Positions 9,310-18,832 of a stretch of 64,000 bases of DNA are shown piece by piece. Source of the DNA: Candidatus Babelota bacterium (lineage in GTDB: Bacteria; Babelota; Babeliae; Babelales; Vermiphilaceae); the NCBI GenBank assembly GCA_029262575.1, contig JAJCZC010000026.1:1-64000 (forward strand), written 5' to 3'. Position numbers and translations under genes: made by a program. Position 1 is the stretch's first letter. Each line of letters opens with the position of its first letter. The notes under the pieces were generated by a model, which did no database searches, was not told the DNA's origin, and saw only the letters and a program-made list of their open reading frames with translations.

Positions 9310-9538
9310 TTTATATCAGAGACCACTGGTCCCTTTTTTCTACTTCTCTCACTTTACCACCACAAAAACCACTATTATTGAGTAATATAAAGGGGAGAAA
9401 CTATGAATAAAGCAATGCGTTGTTCATGAAATCTTTACTCTTTTGCCTGAACGTGCTGGCGGCTGGACATTTAAAAAATAAATTTAGCACTTATTTGCTG
9501 TTGCTACTCAAACTATAATTTTAGGATGATTTGAGTAG
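9310..9538. other. Gap with small out-of-frame coding remnants
   Basis: No intact gene is visible. AAGGGGAGAAACT before an ATG at 9402 looks like a ribosome site, but that frame stops after eight codons. A shifted frame continues with coding-like sequence (VVHEIFTLLPERAGGWTFKK) up to 9480. This looks like a short gene broken by a frameshift, preceding the decayed gene at 9539. Confidence 0.4.
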
Positions 9539-9549
9539 CAACAGCAAAT
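9493..9549. repeat. Perfect 20-bp inverted repeat with 17-nt loop
   Basis: The arms 9493-9512 and 9530-9549 are exact reverse complements (starting atttgctgttgct). There is no T-tract after either arm, so a simple terminator is unlikely. The right arm contains the in-frame TAG that closes the reading frame upstream of the decayed gene. Confidence 0.8.
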
Positions 9550-10042
9550 CGAACAAGTCAAACAACGTTTAATTAAAACATATGATCCCTTGGAAATTTA
9601 TATCTTTGGATCATTAGACTTATTAGTAGTAATCGATGATTATGGAGCACTCGCTCTCAAGAGCCCTTTTTTTTCTAATATTTTTACTCAAACCACGCAT
9701 TTATGGCCCAAGTTATCTCCAGGGAAACACACCGTTAAAATGAGAATCTTAGAATTTGGTTATGAAAACGCATATCGTTATCCAGATGAAAAAATGAACA
9801 AAATGTTTAAACTTATAGATTCATTACAAAATAAAGGATTGCTTAATCACCACAACGCTTTTTATACTCCTTTAGGACACATTGAGTATAAATTAAGAAC
9901 CTATGGTGAAAGATTCCAATTGCCAACAAGTGACCTTCAAAATATTCAAAGGCTAATAAAACGACTTAAAGACAAGGGCGCCAGGCTTAGTTTTGATCGA
10001 GGAACTCTTGCTGGAAAACCAATTGTTAAACTATTTAAATAA
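9539..10042 (+). pseudogene. Decayed nucleotidyltransferase-like gene
   Basis: The open frame begins after a TAG at 9536 and has no ATG or ribosome site; TTG at 9590 is the first possible start. The N-terminal part reads EQVKQRLIKTYDPLEIYIFGSLDLLVVID. In MNT-type nucleotidyltransferases the FGS motif is followed by about ten residues containing ARG and the SD of the catalytic site before LDLLVV; here FGS runs directly into LDLLVV, as if those residues were deleted. The rest (to 10042) is unrecognised. I read it as a remnant of a minimal nucleotidyltransferase, possibly once a toxin-antitoxin-type module. It could still encode a 150-residue protein. Confidence 0.5.
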
Positions 10043-10091
10043 TCCTGCTATCAAAGATCAACACAATTGCGCTTAAACTATCTGCAATACT

Positions 10092-10130
10092 AATCTAGGC
10101 GACATCTTATCTTGGTTGCCTAGATTTTCT
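10092..10130. terminator. Hairpin shared by converging transcripts
   Basis: AATCTAGGCGAC (10092-10103) pairs with GTTGCCTAGATT (10115-10126) with one G-U pair, followed by TTTCT on the plus strand. It overlaps the cysS stop codon and lies between the plus-strand remnant and minus-strand cysS. Confidence 0.6.
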
Positions 10131-11454
10131 TATCTTTTAAATCAACACCCAACTCAATTAATTTATCGCGCAGTTCATCCGCTCTTGCCCAATTTTTTTG
10201 CTCACGAGCTTGAACACGTGCATCAATCAGCTTTTGAATTTCAGGCGTGATTTCAACCGTTTTTTCTGGCAATGTCTCAAGAGTTAAACCAAGCACTCGT
10301 TGCAAGAATAATTTAACCATACAAAGTTCATCTTTATTTTTTTGTAAGGTATCCAAGCTTTCAAACAACACCCCAAGCATACCTGGTGTGTTTAAGTCAT
10401 CATATACAAAAGTAAGCATTTTTTGCACTGTTGGGCTGGTGAGCATATCTTCACGCACAATATCTTGTGGGCAGACAACATCAAAAATCCGCGTTAAGCG
10501 TTTATAACTTTTTTGCACAGCGGCAACATCATCAAATGCAAAATCGAGCGGTGCGCCATAATGATGACTCAAAAAATAGTAGCGAATCACCATAGGATCA
10601 AACTCTTTGAACACATCACGCAAGGTGAAAAAATTGCCCAATGATTTAGACATCTTTTCTTTATTGATCTGCACAAAGCCATTGTGCAACCAATAGCGCG
10701 CCATCGGCAGATCATATAAACTTTCGGACTGCGCTATTTCATTTTCATGATGAGGAAAAATTAAATCTCTGCCTCCACCATGAATATCAAATGTTTTGCC
10801 CAAATATTCGGCTGCCATAACGGAACATTCAATGTGCCAACCTGGTCTGCCATAGCCCCATGGGCTTTTCCAGAATGTGCCATCATCTGACTTTTTCCAC
10901 AACGCAAAATCGAGCGGATTCTTTTTTTTATCAGTTGCTTCAATACGTGCACCTGAAATGAGGTCATCTTTTTTTTGTTTTGATAATTTGCCATATTGAT
11001 CAAAGCTATCGACGGCAAAATAAACGTCCCCATCAGCTTCATACGCACGACCTTTTTTTATAAGATCTTCGATGAATGTAATAATTTGTGGCATCATTTG
11101 CGTCACACGCGGTTCGAATGTTGGCGCCAAGCAATTTAAGTTTTTCACATCTTCATTGAATGCATTGATATATTTTGTGGTGATTTCCGGATAACGCGCA
11201 ACATCACCTAATTCAGTTTGTGCACGTTTTAAAATTTTATCATCAATATCGGTAAAGTTGCGCACATAGACGACATCATAATTTAAAAATTTAAGGACAC
11301 GGACTAACAAATCAAAGGCGGTATAACATCTGCCATGTCCTAGATGTGCATAATCATATGGCGTGACGCCACACACATAAACATTGGCAATATCTTTTTT
11401 TATTGATTCAAATGATTCTTTTTTTTTCGATAAGGTATTGGTTAATTTTAGCAT
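10120..11454 (-). CDS. cysS: Cysteinyl-tRNA synthetase
   Basis: The 444-residue class I synthetase charges tRNA-Cys with cysteine in the cytoplasm. It shows the zinc-site Cys in YVCGVTPYD, the HIGH-type motif HLGH in AHLGHGR, further zinc ligands in WHIECS and FPHHENE, the FDIHGGGRDL signature and KMSKS. The C-terminal helix (ARADELRDKL) is the usual anticodon-domain element. Length is slightly below the E. coli enzyme. An AAGGAGGAG ribosome site precedes the ATG. It is divergently arranged with bamA. Confidence 0.97.
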   Translation of the reverse strand: MLKLTNTLSKKKESFESIKKDIANVYVCGVTPYDYAHLGHGRCYTAFDLLVRVLKFLNYDVVYVRNFTDIDDKILKRAQTELGDVARYPEITTKYINAFNEDVKNLNCLAPTFEPRVTQMMPQIITFIEDLIKKGRAYEADGDVYFAVDSFDQYGKLSKQKKDDLISGARIEATDKKKNPLDFALWKKSDDGTFWKSPWGYGRPGWHIECSVMAAEYLGKTFDIHGGGRDLIFPHHENEIAQSESLYDLPMARYWLHNGFVQINKEKMSKSLGNFFTLRDVFKEFDPMVIRYYFLSHHYGAPLDFAFDDVAAVQKSYKRLTRIFDVVCPQDIVREDMLTSPTVQKMLTFVYDDLNTPGMLGVLFESLDTLQKNKDELCMVKLFLQRVLGLTLETLPEKTVEITPEIQKLIDARVQAREQKNWARADELRDKLIELGVDLKDKKI

Positions 11455-11652
11455 GTATACTCCTCCTTCGATACTTACAATTATTTATTCTTTCATGATA
11501 TTGCAAGGATGCATAATTGTAAACTCAGGACAGGCGACAAATAAGGATAATAATCATTAAAGACACTAGCCAATTTTTCAAAATACAGTATCATATCTAC
11601 ATATTCTACAGATAATAATAATAGCAAAAAAGGTACCCAGGAGCTCACAACT

Positions 11653-14355
11653 ATGCTATCGATGGGAAAAAAAGGAATCCAAAGGATTAACATCCTTTTT
11701 GTATGGTGCAGCATTCTCACAAGTTTCATCACACTAAACATATCTGCACAAGATACACAAAACATTAAAGAAATAATTGACCAATCAATTGCGCAAAATA
11801 TTACTCAAGCAGTTGAAGAAAATATCACATTGTCTGAACAGACGAATGAAACAGACCTATCTGAAAACATGTCCTCGGAAATGGACGAGGATGAGGTTGA
11901 AGACCAAGATGAAGACTTGTCCGACGAAGCCTTTGCGGAGACGGATGAATTAGAGGCAGAGTTCAGAACCATTAATCAAATCTTCATTGTTGGCAACCGG
12001 CACATTCCAACTGAAGCAATCTTAGATCGTATACCATTCTTGCCTGGGGAAATTTTTCAGCCACATAAAACACGCTCCATGATTCGCAGTCTATACTATG
12101 ATTTAAAGCGTTTTAAAAACGTCACATTAGAGGCTGAAAATATTGGTAAAGATTTAATTGATCTTTATTTAGTTGTTGAAGAAAAAAAACCACTTCTGAG
12201 TGTAACCTTTACGGGCAATTCGCAAGTTACGGAAAAAGAGATCGCTGAAAAAATAAATTTTAATGACATTCCTGCTATTGATGAACAGGAGCTCAACAAA
12301 TATATCCAAGTCATTAAAAAAACATATGTTGATAAGGGATACTTACTCACCCAAATTACACCCGAAATAATCGAAGAAAACGGCAAGGTGCATGTTGTAT
12401 TTCATATCCAAGAAGACGATAAATCGGTTATTAAACGTATCGATTTTTGTGGAAACCATAACATTAGCAGCAAAACATTACGCGGCATAATGTTCACACG
12501 AGAAGATTGGATTTTAAGCTTTATGGATAAGGCTGGAACCTATAATCCAGAATGGCTTGAGCGCGATAGACATATTGTTGAACAGTATTATCAAAACAAT
12601 GGCTATATCAACGCCAAAGTCTTTGCAACTGATGTTGATATGGATGAATGTTCACGACACATTCACATCACAGTGCAGGTTGATGAAGGTGAAAAGTATA
12701 CATTTGGCAATGTTTGCGTTACCGGTTCAGATTTGCTATCACAAGAGTTTTTAATTCGCAATTTGCCCGTTCAAGAAGGAAGCACCTACTCTAGAGAAGA
12801 TATCGTTGAAAGCATTAAGTTCTTGGAGTTCATGTTTAGTGATCTGGGCTATCTCTATACGCAAGTTGAGCCAATCATTCAACCAAATGAAATAACAAAA
12901 GAAGTGGACGTTGAATTTAACATTGCCCCAGGACAAAAAGTATTTTTAAATAAACTCACCATTCGTGGAAACAAAAAAACACGAGATAAAATTATTCGAC
13001 GAAATATTCCACTGGAAGAGGGTGGCGTTATCACCAACCGTATGATGGAAATTGCAAAAAATAAAGTTGAATCTCTCGGCTATTTTGATACACGTGATGG
13101 CGTGAATTGGAAAACAACACGTGTCTCTGAAGATGAAGCAAATCTTGATCTATTGGTTAAAGAGGTAAAAACCGGAAACGCGCATATGAAGGTCGGTTTT
13201 GGTGGTCCTGAAATGTTGCGTAACGATCATACACGCAACTGGGTTAACCAATTAATGACCGGTGTTTCAGTTGAAGGAAGCATTGCTGATAATAACGTTG
13301 CAGGCACTGGCGTTAAGTTCAACTTAACCGGTAAACTTTCGACCAAAGAACAAGATGTATTGGTTAACTTAACGCAACCATGGCTTTTTGATAAACCAAT
13401 TTATGGCTCAGTTGACGCATTCCATAGACGTGCTGCTTATGATCAATTGCAACAAGCATTGGCTATGAATGAACAACGCACAAGCCTTTCGGGCACCATT
13501 GGTGTTGTTACTGGTTGGCGCAAATTTCCATTCTTTAATGATACTTATATTCGCTACAACATGGGTTTTGATCGTTTAACCTATGATCGTAATCCACAAG
13601 CTGTTGTGCGTGGTGTTCCTGAACCAGAGCAAGCAATTGCAAACGCTGAATATCAAGAAGTACTCAATAAACTCTTCTTCCCTGGTATAGCTATTGCACA
13701 TTATGGTTGGATGAACGTACAACTTGGTCAAGATAAAAAAAATCACCCTATGCATCCAAGCAAAGGACACACTTGGATGATGCGCGGTGTTTTTGCATTT
13801 CCAAGTTTTGATAGTTGCATTGGTTACACTAAGTGGGACCTTGATGCAAACTGGTTCACGCCACTTATTGGTCAAAATGCATTAGTGTTCAGATTACATG
13901 GCTACGTTGGCATCATTAAGCCATTTAGAAATCGCATTGTTCCTTATCGTGAACTATTCCATATTGGTGGACCGGCGAGTATTCGTGGTTTCTTGTTTGG
14001 ACAAATTGGACCTCAATTTAGCGTATTTCAAGAAGGTGCCGCACGAGGCGATAGCATAGGTGCAGAAAATACAGCATTTATTAACGCCGAATTGATATTC
14101 CCAATCATGCCAGACTTCTCGTTTAAAGGTCTTGTATTCTATGATGGTGGTACTGGATGGGATAACCCTTATGCTGATGATATTTCCCCTGTATTTTTGC
14201 GTAGCAACAATTTTGAATATCGCCACGCAGTCGGCTTTGGTTTGCGCGTGTTAAACCCAATGCCAATGAAAATCGATTGGGGTTTCAAACTTGATCCTAA
14301 AAAAGGTGAGCCTGGATTTGAAGTCCACTTCGCAATGGGTTATGACTGGCAATAA
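11653..14355 (+). CDS. bamA: BamA, outer-membrane protein assembly factor
   Basis: BamA inserts beta-barrel proteins into the outer membrane. After a signal peptide (about 1-33) there is an unusual very acidic linker (about 60-103, rich in Asp/Glu). POTRA repeats start near residue 104 (FRTINQIFIVGNRHIP) and continue to about 500 as five units, followed by the Omp85 barrel with the conserved IGGPASIRGF motif (lid-lock RGF type). The protein ends in GYDWQ, so the last residue is not the usual aromatic. The 900-residue length is typical to long. It confirms a true outer membrane. An AGGAG ribosome site lies nine bases before the ATG; ATG 11662 is an alternative start. Confidence 0.95.
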   Translation: MLSMGKKGIQRINILFVWCSILTSFITLNISAQDTQNIKEIIDQSIAQNITQAVEENITLSEQTNETDLSENMSSEMDEDEVEDQDEDLSDEAFAETDELEAEFRTINQIFIVGNRHIPTEAILDRIPFLPGEIFQPHKTRSMIRSLYYDLKRFKNVTLEAENIGKDLIDLYLVVEEKKPLLSVTFTGNSQVTEKEIAEKINFNDIPAIDEQELNKYIQVIKKTYVDKGYLLTQITPEIIEENGKVHVVFHIQEDDKSVIKRIDFCGNHNISSKTLRGIMFTREDWILSFMDKAGTYNPEWLERDRHIVEQYYQNNGYINAKVFATDVDMDECSRHIHITVQVDEGEKYTFGNVCVTGSDLLSQEFLIRNLPVQEGSTYSREDIVESIKFLEFMFSDLGYLYTQVEPIIQPNEITKEVDVEFNIAPGQKVFLNKLTIRGNKKTRDKIIRRNIPLEEGGVITNRMMEIAKNKVESLGYFDTRDGVNWKTTRVSEDEANLDLLVKEVKTGNAHMKVGFGGPEMLRNDHTRNWVNQLMTGVSVEGSIADNNVAGTGVKFNLTGKLSTKEQDVLVNLTQPWLFDKPIYGSVDAFHRRAAYDQLQQALAMNEQRTSLSGTIGVVTGWRKFPFFNDTYIRYNMGFDRLTYDRNPQAVVRGVPEPEQAIANAEYQEVLNKLFFPGIAIAHYGWMNVQLGQDKKNHPMHPSKGHTWMMRGVFAFPSFDSCIGYTKWDLDANWFTPLIGQNALVFRLHGYVGIIKPFRNRIVPYRELFHIGGPASIRGFLFGQIGPQFSVFQEGAARGDSIGAENTAFINAELIFPIMPDFSFKGLVFYDGGTGWDNPYADDISPVFLRSNNFEYRHAVGFGLRVLNPMPMKIDWGFKLDPKKGEPGFEVHFAMGYDWQ

Positions 14356-14431
14356 TTTCGCACATACTTCTTTACTTTAATAGCGATAACTGCATATCTT
14401 CTAAAAAGGATCTATTATTTTAGAAAAAGGA

Positions 14432-16543
14432 ATGCGTGTGAAATTTTTAAATGCTATTCTATGGTACAATCTGTTAACATCTATGTGCTCTACGTTGCCC
14501 AAAGAGTCCATATCACATCGTGCACCACGTGAAAGCAGTACAGTTGCACAACTTGTAGCCCCACCATTTAATGAAGCGCTCTTTTTTAGAATAAAACAAT
14601 GTATATGCCAACTAGAACATGCATTCAATTCTCAACTAGATATTATTGAAACAGAGATTGATGAAATCATCTCAACAATAGATAATTTAATAAAATTCAA
14701 AGAGTTTCAAAATCATCAAGGCGCAAAGGAATGCTTTGCCGGCAACAATGGCACCGGCCAATCAGCGCGACTTTTTTTTGATGTTGATCCTTTACCCTTT
14801 ATTGAAGGGACGCGCGTTTCTGACACAATCTTTACGCGTTCTTCAGGCACATTTGAGACGCCAATTGCCACAGGAACTGCCGTTGCAGGAGCAGCAACCA
14901 CGATAACTTTAGATGCAGGAGCAAGCTCAATCAATGACTTTTATAACACAAACATTATAAGCATCACATCTGGTACAGGATCTGGACAAATTCGCACCAT
15001 TTCTAATTATGTAGGTGCCACCAAAGTTGCTACCATTTCCGTTGCGTGGACCACCATTCCTGATGCCACAAGCGTGTTTGAAATCGTCTCCGGCCTATTC
15101 GTAGGACAATACGCCTTTAACTTCAGTGCACCACCCATATCAAATGGTACATGGCCACCACCGATTCAAATATTGAGTAATATTAACAATGGTATCTGGC
15201 TGCCAATCATACAAAACACCTCTACCTCAATTGTTGTTAATGGTGTTTTGCATGCTGGTGGAACAGGACTCATTACCAGCGTATTTAATCCAGAAGCCAA
15301 TCTATATCCACACGGCAAAGGAGGATTGGCATTTTCTGGTGGAGTATTTGATGGCAAATATCTTTGGCTTTCACCATATATCTCCCCAGATATCCTTCGC
15401 GTTAACCCCGCAACCGGTGAAATGCTCGGCATTCCACACAATAAAAATGTGATACGTGCATTTGGCGATGCGGTTTATGACGGTGAATCGGTCTGGTTGG
15501 TGCCTTATAGTTCACGCGATATCATTAAAATTGCAGCTGATGGCACACTAACAAGTATCGCACACGGTAAAGGAAGCTTGGCTTTTTGGGGCGGCACATT
15601 TGACGGCACGCACATTTGGTTTGCACCACAAAATTCACCCGATATCCTCAAAATCGATCCCGCAACCGGAGAGATGACAAGCATTCCTCACGGGAAAGCC
15701 GGAGGCCTTTCTTTTATTGGTGCAGTATTCGACGGATGTCATGTTTGGCTTGCCCCCTTTAATTCACCCGATATTTTAAAAATTGACCCTAAAACAAATA
15801 CCCTAACAAGCATTCCCCATGGCAAGGGCACGCTTGCTTTTGCCGGTGGTGTTTTTGATGGTAGGTATGTTTGGATGGCTCCCTTTAATTCTCCGGATAT
15901 TATTCGCATCGATCCGTCAAATAATACATTTGATTCCTTTGCTCATGGCAAAGGAACATTCGCCTTTTTTGGTGGTGCATTTGACGGCGAAAGCGTTTGG
16001 ATGGCACCACAATTTTCGCCTGAGATAATTAAGATAAACCCGACCACTGGAGAATTTGACTCATTTCCTCATGGACAAGGATCAGACTTTGTTTTTTGGG
16101 GATCAGTATTTGATGGTAATAGTGTTTGGTTTATTCCATCCAACAGTGCAAACTTGTGGCGTTTATATCCACCTCGATGCGGTAAAGGAAATCTTAATGT
16201 TCCCGGATGTTTGAGCGTTGGCAGCACATTAACTCATGCTGGTGCATTTCGTGATGCATCAATTCAATTGGAAGCACCTGCAAGTGGTGATACGGTTATT
16301 GTTTCAGCAGATACCTCTATGTTGCTTTTAAATCCAGCTGGTGGACTTGCCACCTTAACAATAACATTGCCAAGCATCGATATTGATAACGGTCAAATGA
16401 TTACCATCGCAAGTGATATGGCCATAACCGTCGTCACACTCAATGGTGGTACAATCAATGGCGCGATCACAACATTGGCAGCCAATGGTTTTGCACAATA
16501 TATTTATGAACTTTCAACTGATAGTTGGTATCGCGTTGGATAA
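14432..16543 (+). CDS. Exported chimeric protein: phage-tail-like modules plus seven-repeat propeller
   Basis: A hydrophobic start (about 1-20) suggests export. Residues about 130-225 (ITLDAGASSINDFYN, then SGTGSGQIRTISNY) match a beta-rich module I know from phage tail and virion proteins. From about 292 to 581 come seven repeats of about 41 residues with the pattern HGKGxLAFxGGxFDGxxVWxAPxxSPDIxKIxPxTG, fitting a seven-bladed propeller. The C-terminal 110 residues (VSADTSMLLLNPAG, then LTLNGGTI) resemble domains at the ends of tail fibres and giant-virus proteins. An adhesin or surface ligand-binding role is inferred. AAAAAGGA touches the ATG, so the in-frame GTG at 14438, six bases further, may be the real start. 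Confidence 0.8.
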   Translation: MRVKFLNAILWYNLLTSMCSTLPKESISHRAPRESSTVAQLVAPPFNEALFFRIKQCICQLEHAFNSQLDIIETEIDEIISTIDNLIKFKEFQNHQGAKECFAGNNGTGQSARLFFDVDPLPFIEGTRVSDTIFTRSSGTFETPIATGTAVAGAATTITLDAGASSINDFYNTNIISITSGTGSGQIRTISNYVGATKVATISVAWTTIPDATSVFEIVSGLFVGQYAFNFSAPPISNGTWPPPIQILSNINNGIWLPIIQNTSTSIVVNGVLHAGGTGLITSVFNPEANLYPHGKGGLAFSGGVFDGKYLWLSPYISPDILRVNPATGEMLGIPHNKNVIRAFGDAVYDGESVWLVPYSSRDIIKIAADGTLTSIAHGKGSLAFWGGTFDGTHIWFAPQNSPDILKIDPATGEMTSIPHGKAGGLSFIGAVFDGCHVWLAPFNSPDILKIDPKTNTLTSIPHGKGTLAFAGGVFDGRYVWMAPFNSPDIIRIDPSNNTFDSFAHGKGTFAFFGGAFDGESVWMAPQFSPEIIKINPTTGEFDSFPHGQGSDFVFWGSVFDGNSVWFIPSNSANLWRLYPPRCGKGNLNVPGCLSVGSTLTHAGAFRDASIQLEAPASGDTVIVSADTSMLLLNPAGGLATLTITLPSIDIDNGQMITIASDMAITVVTLNGGTINGAITTLAANGFAQYIYELSTDSWYRVG

Positions 16544-16546
16544 AAA

Positions 16547-16981
16547 CTAGAATGATTTAGGATCTATCAATTTCGTTTCAGTAAATGCATCGGCTTTAAA
16601 CACATGGTAAGTGGTCTGCGGCTCACCACCTTGATCTTCTTCCACGGTCTTAGTGAATACTAGAGCAGTAAACGATTTAGGAAATTTTGTGGTGAACTCT
16701 TTTACAACATGAACTTTAGAAAATCTTGAACCAAACGGCATGAATTGAATTTTAAACAGATCATTGTTTGATGCTTCAAATTCTGCAACATCAACATTAT
16801 CTTTATCCAAACGGACCTGAGGGACAAACCTTTCTTTTACGCCAAACGGACCCTTTATATTAAATGCATCCTCGGTCCCGTTAATAAAAAACACCACCTT
16901 TTTTTCTGTAATAGCGGCGCCACATTGATTACCCTGCGCCACAAATAAGCTCAAAAAAACTAATACATAACTTTTTTCCAT
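16547..16981 (-). CDS. Small exported protein of unknown function
   Basis: The 144-residue product has a signal peptide (MEKSYVLVFLSLFVAQGNQCGA) and a compact mostly beta mature region (KVVFFINGTEDAFNI, TTYHVFKADAFTETK). An AAAAGGA ribosome site is present. Its stop lies only 3 bp from the stop of the converging propeller gene, leaving no room for a separate terminator. No family recognised. Confidence 0.65.
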   Translation of the reverse strand: MEKSYVLVFLSLFVAQGNQCGAAITEKKVVFFINGTEDAFNIKGPFGVKERFVPQVRLDKDNVDVAEFEASNNDLFKIQFMPFGSRFSKVHVVKEFTTKFPKSFTALVFTKTVEEDQGGEPQTTYHVFKADAFTETKLIDPKSF

Positions 16982-17176
16982 AGATTTATTCCTTTTAAAA
17001 TGGCTAAAAACACCTCAATCCGCCCCGTAATTACATAATACCAAAATTAATAAACTAATTGCAATAGTGTGGCGGCGATCCTGATACAAAACACATATAA
17101 AACCCCTATTTAATAAGCCTTTTCGCTTATTTTTTCAAAGAATCTTTTAGTAATTTACTTTACAAAACAATCTTTT

Positions 17177-17204
17177 TTGCATTAAACTACTTCTTTGATA
17201 ATTT
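17177..17204 (+). promoter_or_regulatory. Predicted sigma-70 promoter of the ankyrin gene
   Basis: TTGCAT (17177-17182), a 16-bp spacer and TAATTT (17199-17204) lie 25 bp upstream of the start codon region, with GAGGAG as ribosome site. The 16-bp spacing recurs in other promoters of the window. Confidence 0.45.
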
Positions 17205-17229
17205 CAACCCTATACGAGGAGTCTTATTC

Positions 17230-18108
17230 ATGAACTTAAACAGTCGCAAACTATGGATGATGTTTATTGCCACACTTTCATCTTTTATGTATGCCGGCGA
17301 ATGGAAAGTTGTTACATCAAAAAATGCGCAATCCAAAGAACAAAAAATTGTTCAAAAGATTTCTGATCAAACGGTAAGAGCCTACAAACAAAGTAAGTTT
17401 TATGCATCGATTGGCAATTTTTTAAATTCCGGCAAATCTCCCAATGCTTGCAACAAAGATAAACAAACATTGATGCATACTGCCGCCAAAAAGAATCATC
17501 CTGGTGCAATTGAACTTTTGCATACAAATGGTGGCAAAATAAATATTGCTGACACATTTGGCAGCACGCCACTCCATTGGGCTGCAGGAAAAGGTGCAGA
17601 AGATGCTGTGGAAAAACTGCTCGAACTTGGTGCGGGCACTTGCATTCCTTTGCAAGACAAAAAAGGCCGCACACCATTACATCGTGGTGCAGGTGTGAGC
17701 ACCGATGTGGTTTATCAACTCACGCATGATGCAAACATGCACGCACAAGTGATAAACTATCCTGATGCATGCGGTATGACAGCACTCCATTGGGCTGCAA
17801 GTGGTGGTAAAATTGGTGCACTCAAAATTTTGCTCGTAAACCAAGCAAACGTGAATGCGCAAGATTATATAAAAGGAAGAACTGCCTTGCATTGGGTATT
17901 GCGTATGCGCGTTGGCGCGCCGCAAAAAGGTGGAAGGCAAATGAGTGAACATTTAGCATATGATATGCTCGAATGGTTATTAAGTTATGGCGCAGATCCA
18001 CTCGTTCCTGATAATGTTGGCATGAGCCCTATTGATTGGGCACAAGCAATGAATTGGCAAGCAGAAGCACAGCTATTGGCAAGCTATTTGCCAGAACATA
18101 TGAATTGA
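17230..18108 (+). CDS. Exported ankyrin-repeat protein
   Basis: After a signal peptide (MNLNSRKLWMMFIATLSSFMYAGE) and a helical lead, the protein carries about six ankyrin repeats from residue 65 to 285, with GSTPLHWAAGKG, GMTALHWAASGG and GRTALHWVLRMR as the clearest copies. Ankyrin repeats mediate protein binding; in host-associated bacteria exported ankyrin proteins are often effectors (family knowledge), so a host target is plausible but unproven. The gene has its own promoter-like sequence and ends at a strong hairpin. Confidence 0.9.
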   Translation: MNLNSRKLWMMFIATLSSFMYAGEWKVVTSKNAQSKEQKIVQKISDQTVRAYKQSKFYASIGNFLNSGKSPNACNKDKQTLMHTAAKKNHPGAIELLHTNGGKINIADTFGSTPLHWAAGKGAEDAVEKLLELGAGTCIPLQDKKGRTPLHRGAGVSTDVVYQLTHDANMHAQVINYPDACGMTALHWAASGGKIGALKILLVNQANVNAQDYIKGRTALHWVLRMRVGAPQKGGRQMSEHLAYDMLEWLLSYGADPLVPDNVGMSPIDWAQAMNWQAEAQLLASYLPEHMN

Positions 18109-18120
18109 AAATAAGTATAA

Positions 18121-18163
18121 AATATTTAGGCTGGCGCACTTAAACTGCGCCAGCCTAAATATT
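18121..18163. terminator. Strong bidirectional terminator
   Basis: An 18-bp perfect stem (18121-18138 with 18146-18163; starts aatatttaggctggcgca) with a seven-base loop lies between converging genes. A/T-rich outer stem bases provide a T-run on either strand. Confidence 0.85.
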
Positions 18164-18166
18164 AAC

Positions 18167-18718
18167 TCAACTCCACGTTTCAATCTCTAATAAGGGTTTC
18201 ATTTTATTAACTAATTTCTGGTCTGAAATCTTGTGTCCTTGATTACCTTCATAGGAATTTCCAGCACATTGGCATACAATCGTTTCTTCATTTGAACCCA
18301 TGACAACCCCATCAAAAGCAGTAAACAGCCATTCACCTTGAAGCGTTCTGACAACCACTTTCTTTGTAAACTCTTCTGTTACTACTTGCATGCCAACCTC
18401 AATTTCTTCTGGTAAACGATTCCAATATCGAGTTGGCTTTATGGGCAAATCAGAAACATCATAGGCTATGTTTTTAAACTGGTGTGAATTTAATCTAATA
18501 CACCGTATCGTGCCAGGATTTTTGAAAGTCGAGAAAATGCGACCAGCCATAGCTCCGAAAGCCACACCTGATACCAAACAGAATGCAGCTTTTTTTGTCT
18601 TCATCCAACTTGGCACCTTACTTGTCAAATCATTCCAGCTAAAAAATCCCTGTGATTGAGATGAAACACATAATATAAGAGCTAAACCGAGCCCTTTAAC
18701 GGTTTTTGATTGTAGCAT
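18167..18718 (-). CDS. Exported membrane-associated protein, unknown
   Basis: The ATG at 18718 is preceded by AAAAGGAGG and is preferred over an upstream frame extension. The 183-residue product has a signal peptide (MLQSKTVKGLGLALILCVSSQSQG), a short Trp-containing segment, a second hydrophobic stretch (AAFCLVSGVAFGAMAG) and a soluble C-terminal part rich in beta-type segments (ATRYWNRLPEEIEVGMQVV region). No family recognised. A well-formed promoter lies at 18762-18789. Confidence 0.65.
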   Translation of the reverse strand: MLQSKTVKGLGLALILCVSSQSQGFFSWNDLTSKVPSWMKTKKAAFCLVSGVAFGAMAGRIFSTFKNPGTIRCIRLNSHQFKNIAYDVSDLPIKPTRYWNRLPEEIEVGMQVVTEEFTKKVVVRTLQGEWLFTAFDGVVMGSNEETIVCQCAGNSYEGNQGHKISDQKLVNKMKPLLEIETWS

Positions 18719-18761
18719 AATAAACCTCCTTTTAGGTATTACTACTATTAACATAGTATTA

Positions 18762-18789
18762 ATATTAGCAAAAAACAGAGGTTTGTCAA
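18762..18789 (-). promoter_or_regulatory. Predicted sigma-70 promoter
   Basis: On the minus strand a perfect TTGACA (18789-18784), 16-bp spacer and TAATAT (18767-18762) lie about 45 bp upstream of the start codon at 18718. Confidence 0.65.
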
Positions 18790-18832
18790 CTATAAAAGCG
18801 AAAAGAGGGGCTTAGATTACAAATAGAAAGGA

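Noticed and set aside
9493-9549. Inverted repeat as the end of an insertion sequence
   Set aside because: There is no transposase gene and no second copy or target duplication in the window; it is kept only as a structural repeat.
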